Of a stretch of DNA of 8,749 nt, positions 6,610 to 8,749 are shown one piece after another (position 1 is the stretch's first letter; each line of letters opens with the position of its first letter). Source of the DNA: an uncultured Lachnospira sp. (GTDB taxonomy: Bacteria; Bacillota; Clostridia; Lachnospirales; Lachnospiraceae). The stretch is from assembly GCA_934343805.1 (NCBI GenBank), contig CAKRIN010000046.1:1-8749 (forward strand), written 5' to 3'. The notes below the pieces were generated by a model. That model had not been told where the DNA came from. It did no database searches and was given only the letters and a program-made list of their open reading frames with translations. A program made the translations under genes and the position numbers.

Positions 6610-7315
6610 CCAGCTTTTCAATATTGATTTTACCCTCGTAGAATGCTTTTCCAAAGACTACGGCAGGAATGCCAGCGGCTTCCAAAGCCAGTATGTCTTC
6701 ATTGCAGCTTACACCGCCAGAAGCGATGAGATGCAACTGAGGGTAGGTTTCCATAACCTTTTTATATAGGTCGATGGCTGGACCCTGTAAGGTTCCGTCC
6801 TTGCTGATTTCCGTGCAGAGTACGTAGCGCACTCCTTTATCAATGTACTTCTTGAGGAATGGAAGAAGGTCTTCTGAAGAATCTTCTTTCCAGCCATTGA
6901 TGGAAATCTTGCCGTTTCTAACATCGGCTCCCAGAATGAGTTTGTCTGCTCCATACTTGTCCAGCCATTCCATAAAAAGGTCGGGATTGGTCACGGCGAT
7001 ACTACCCACTGTTACCATCGTTGCCCCAGCGGCAAAAGCCTTCTCTATATCTTCCTCGGTCTTGATACCACCGCCAAAATCAACCACAAGATTTGTCTCT
7101 GCAGTGATGGCTTTCAGTACGGCATCATTCACGATGTGCTTTGATTTGGCACCGTCCAGGTCTACTACATGAAGTCTCTTAAATCCCAGACTTTCAAATT
7201 GTTTAGCCACTTCGGCAGGATTATCATTGTAGACTTTTTTCTGGTCGTAGTCGCCCTTGGTAAGTCTGACACACTGACCATTAATCAAGTCGATGGCTGG
7301 AATTAATTCTATCAT
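6596..7315 (-). CDS. hisA: ProFAR isomerase (phosphoribosylformimino-AICAR-P isomerase)
   Basis: HisA performs the Amadori rearrangement of ProFAR to PRFAR, the substrate of HisH/HisF. The 239-residue (beta/alpha)8 barrel has MIELIPAIDL with catalytic D9, the HVVDLDGA half-barrel motif, VDFGGGI (78-84, first phosphate site), VTVGSIAV, GADVRNG with the second catalytic D131, TEISKDGTL, and the second phosphate site IASGGV with FGKAFYEG. An ATG 25 codons further upstream (7390) is in frame but would overlap hisH by 79 bp and add residues unlike the family, so the ATG at 7315 is chosen. It overlaps the hisH stop as ATGA, typical of translational coupling. The C-terminal VSD and stop lie in a 7-bp tandem repeat. 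Confidence 0.96.
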   Translation of the reverse strand: MIELIPAIDLINGQCVRLTKGDYDQKKVYNDNPAEVAKQFESLGFKRLHVVDLDGAKSKHIVNDAVLKAITAETNLVVDFGGGIKTEEDIEKAFAAGATMVTVGSIAVTNPDLFMEWLDKYGADKLILGADVRNGKISINGWKEDSSEDLLPFLKKYIDKGVRYVLCTEISKDGTLQGPAIDLYKKVMETYPQLHLIASGGVSCNEDILALEAAGIPAVVFGKAFYEGKINIEKLVVSD

Positions 7316-7953
7316 ATTTCTTTTATCTCTAAGAAGTTCTTTATAATCTGTTCTCCCACCTTGCCGCTTTTTTCCGGATGAAATTGGCAAGTGAAGAAAT
7401 TGTCTTTGTGGAGCGATGCGCTGTAGGGAAGAATATAATCTGCCTTGGCGATTGTCTCCTCGCAGAGAGGTACATAATAACTATGTACGAAATAAGAGTA
7501 GGGATGTGATAAGGCATCTGAAATGACTTCGTCTGTTTCGTCAATTCTGTTGCCGAATCCCCTATAAAGGTCTGTTTTCAAATCGTAAATCTCATTCCAT
7601 CCCATAGCTGGCACTTTGTCTTCATGCTTCTGCGGTTGAAAACGCTTTACATCTACATCAAAGATGCCGATGCAGTCTACATTGCCTTCCTCCGAGTGAC
7701 GGCACAACAGTTGCTGCCCTACGCAGATGCCCAGGACGGGTTGTTTCAAGTTTTTTATCACTTGATCCAGTTTGTGTGCCTTTAGATAATCCATGGCTTC
7801 TCGAGCTTGACCTTGTCCCGGGAAGAGTACACGGTCTGCTTTCTGAAGTATTTCGGCTTCATCGGTGAGCATAGGCTCAATCCCTAAACGCTTCATGGCG
7901 TTGACTACCGAATAGATGTTTCCGGCATTGTATTTTACGATTGCTACATCCAT
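7312..7953 (-). CDS. hisH: Imidazole glycerol phosphate synthase, glutaminase subunit
   Basis: HisH hydrolyses glutamine and channels the ammonia to HisF. The 213-residue class I glutamine amidotransferase has GNIYSVVNAMKRLG at the start, the oxyanion strand loop LFPGQGQA (43-50), the nucleophile elbow GICVGQQLL with C77, and the rest of the triad in CQFHPEKSG (H192, E194). FVHSYYV before the triad is also typical. Small departures from the commonest motifs are PGQG for PGVG and GICVGQQ for GICLGMQ. It is the first gene after the promoter and the hairpin of the FHA gene. Its stop overlaps the hisA start by 4 bp. hisG, hisD, hisC and hisB are not in the window. Confidence 0.96.
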   Translation of the reverse strand: MDVAIVKYNAGNIYSVVNAMKRLGIEPMLTDEAEILQKADRVLFPGQGQAREAMDYLKAHKLDQVIKNLKQPVLGICVGQQLLCRHSEEGNVDCIGIFDVDVKRFQPQKHEDKVPAMGWNEIYDLKTDLYRGFGNRIDETDEVISDALSHPYSYFVHSYYVPLCEETIAKADYILPYSASLHKDNFFTCQFHPEKSGKVGEQIIKNFLEIKEI

Positions 7954-7974
7954 AACCTAACGTGTTTCTAATTT

Positions 7975-7989
7975 TCAGTTGCAAAGGTA
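7975..7989 (-). promoter_or_regulatory. Bacteroidetes-type promoter for hisHAF-hisIE
   Basis: The minus strand reads GTACCTTTGCA, a perfect TAnnTTTG -7 element at 7989-7982 in its most common sequence form. Transcription should then begin near 7975, giving a leader of about 22 nt before the hisH ATG. A clear TTTG -33 element at the usual distance is not seen; only T-rich DNA (CTTTAAA) lies there. The leader is too short for a histidine attenuator. Confidence 0.72.
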
Positions 7990-7990
7990 C

Positions 7991-8018
7991 ATATTTTCTT
8001 TCAATTTAAAGAAAATAT
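7991..8018. promoter_or_regulatory. Perfect 11-bp inverted repeat over the -33 region, possible operator
   Basis: ATATTTTCTTT at 7991-8001 and AAAGAAAATAT at 8008-8018 form a perfect inverted repeat with a 6-bp spacer. It begins one base upstream of the -7 element and covers about -16 to -43 relative to the predicted start. Because it lies upstream of the start, it would act as DNA, for example as a dimeric regulator site, rather than as an RNA hairpin. AT-rich composition makes chance symmetry easier, so the operator role is inference. Confidence 0.5.
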
Positions 8019-8074
8019 TAGCAAAAAGATTACGGAAACAAGGAAATTTCTTGCAGATAGTTAGTAAAAGGGAT

Positions 8075-8125
8075 AGAAAAACCGTCTTTATTATCCCGAA
8101 TGGTGATAATAAAGACGGTTTTTCT
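8075..8125 (-). terminator. Intrinsic terminator after the FHA gene
   Basis: Arms 8075-8095 and 8105-8125 are perfectly complementary over 21 bp around a 9-nt loop, with a GACGG/CCGTC core. In the minus-strand transcript the stem ends in a run of five T. It begins 29 nt after the FHA gene stop and should end that transcript before the his promoter. The A-run on the other side makes it usable in both directions. Confidence 0.9.
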
Positions 8126-8154
8126 TTCATTTTATCTTGTCTCTATTTTTTCTT

Positions 8155-8688
8155 TTATTTTTCTTCGCTATCAGCCGTTCTGAGAATGATACTCGTTGCT
8201 CCGATGGTGAAGAGGGTACCGTCTTCGATGACACGTCGTTCACGGTCGCCCAATATCTCATTGTCTACGAAGGTTCCTGTATAGCTTGGACCATCGCGGA
8301 GAACGTACTTTAAACGTCCTTTTTTGTCGCGGCTGACATTGATGACGCAGTGGTTCATGTCTACGCTAGGGTCTACAGTCTCAATAGGACAGTTGATGCC
8401 ACTGTTTTTCATGTATCTGCCAATTACATTATCACCCATTTGAAGTGGAATGACCTGCTTGTATGCGAATACGTTCTCGATAACTACGATAGAACCCACG
8501 CCGTTTTCATTGGCATTTTCGTCTATAGTCTCTTCCTTGCGGGTTTCGCGAAGTTTGGATACACCCATGCGGATTCCAAACTGTTTGTTGCAGTTTGGGC
8601 AAACGAAGACGAGGCTTTGACCTGCTTCATACTTGGTTTCATCGAATGTGATGAAATTATCGCATTTCGGGCAGCGTACTCTTTTCAT
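8155..8688 (-). CDS. Zinc-ribbon and FHA-domain protein
   Basis: This 177-residue soluble protein begins with a zinc ribbon, CPKC (6-9) and CPNC (30-33), of the MJ0042 type. A charged linker (about 45-62) leads to a forkhead-associated domain (about 67-172). FHA domains bind phosphothreonine peptides. Here the strand motif VIGRYM (G90, R91) is present, but the usual SRxH is DMNH (110-113), which loses the serine that contacts the phosphate. The usual NGT is TGT (137-139), with FVDN following. Phosphopeptide binding is therefore uncertain. No signal peptide or membrane segment is seen. It is followed by a strong terminator and is separate from the his unit. The partner and role are not known; a signalling or secretion-linked adaptor is one possibility. 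Confidence 0.82.
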   Translation of the reverse strand: MKRVRCPKCDNFITFDETKYEAGQSLVFVCPNCNKQFGIRMGVSKLRETRKEETIDENANENGVGSIVVIENVFAYKQVIPLQMGDNVIGRYMKNSGINCPIETVDPSVDMNHCVINVSRDKKGRLKYVLRDGPSYTGTFVDNEILGDRERRVIEDGTLFTIGATSIILRTADSEEK

Positions 8689-8707
8689 ATGTTTTTTCTT
8701 TATTTCT

Positions 8708-8736
8708 TTTGTTTCTTGATTATTCCTTTACTTTTG
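8708..8736 (+). promoter_or_regulatory. Candidate rightward promoter at window end
   Basis: On the plus strand TTTG (8708-8711) is followed after 17 bp by TACTTTTG (8729-8736), which fits the Bacteroidetes TAnnTTTG -7 element. It would start a transcript near 8743, leaving the window to the right, divergent from the FHA gene. No coding sequence is visible to confirm it, and the DNA is T-rich. Confidence 0.35.
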
Positions 8737-8749
8737 TAATCCAGCCATC

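Noticed and set aside
7316..7390. Upstream in-frame ATG extending HisA by 25 residues
   Set aside because: The extension lies inside hisH and is unlike HisA N-termini, while the ATG at 7315 gives the conserved MIELIPAIDL start and an ATGA overlap.
7979..8284. 101-codon open frame on the plus strand between hisH and the FHA gene
   Set aside because: It runs through the his promoter, the inverted repeat and the terminator hairpin and into the FHA gene in antisense. These signals explain the region better.
8350..8739. 129-codon open frame on the plus strand opposite the FHA gene
   Set aside because: It is antisense to a clear zinc-ribbon/FHA protein, and its translation shows no recognisable motif.

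Overview
The window looks like chromosomal DNA of a Bacteroidales bacterium, most likely Prevotellaceae (Segatella/Prevotella type). This is inferred from three things: a promoter with the Bacteroidetes -7 element TAnnTTTG, start codons without usable Shine-Dalgarno sites, and the style of the proteins (short 385-residue LysA, fused HisIE, FtsE without a neighbouring FtsX). No search could be run, so the genus is a guess. All nine supported genes lie on the minus strand and are read from right to left.

Right edge (8155-8749): a small protein with a zinc ribbon and an FHA domain, followed by a strong hairpin terminator. A candidate promoter points rightward off the window end. Next (7975-8018) comes a clear promoter with a perfect 11-bp inverted repeat just upstream. 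It drives hisH-hisA-hisF-hisIE, which encode the later half of histidine biosynthesis: the IGP synthase HisH/HisF, the isomerase HisA, and the bifunctional HisI/HisE. hisH and hisA overlap by 4 bp (ATGA).

The same strand continues with short gaps into an FtsE-type ABC ATPase, aspartate kinase (lysC) and diaminopimelate decarboxylase (lysA), the first and last enzymes of lysine/DAP synthesis. It ends with a membrane-anchored family 2 glycosyltransferase and the N-terminal 136 codons of a second, GT-B type glycosyltransferase cut by the left edge. No terminator clearer than weak hairpins separates these genes, so hisH to the glycosyltransferases may form one long transcription unit, possibly with internal starts.

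The most unusual feature is not a gene. Several gaps between genes hold short tandem arrays with the same 7-bp period but unrelated words: GAAGAGT (lysC/lysA), TAATTTA on the plus strand (ftsE/lysC), and TTGTTAG/TGATTAG and AAAGTTC (hisA/hisF). In hisA/hisF the arrays run into both genes. They supply the hisA stop codon and last residues, and the hisF start codon and first residues. No mobile element, CRISPR array, tRNA or rRNA was seen.
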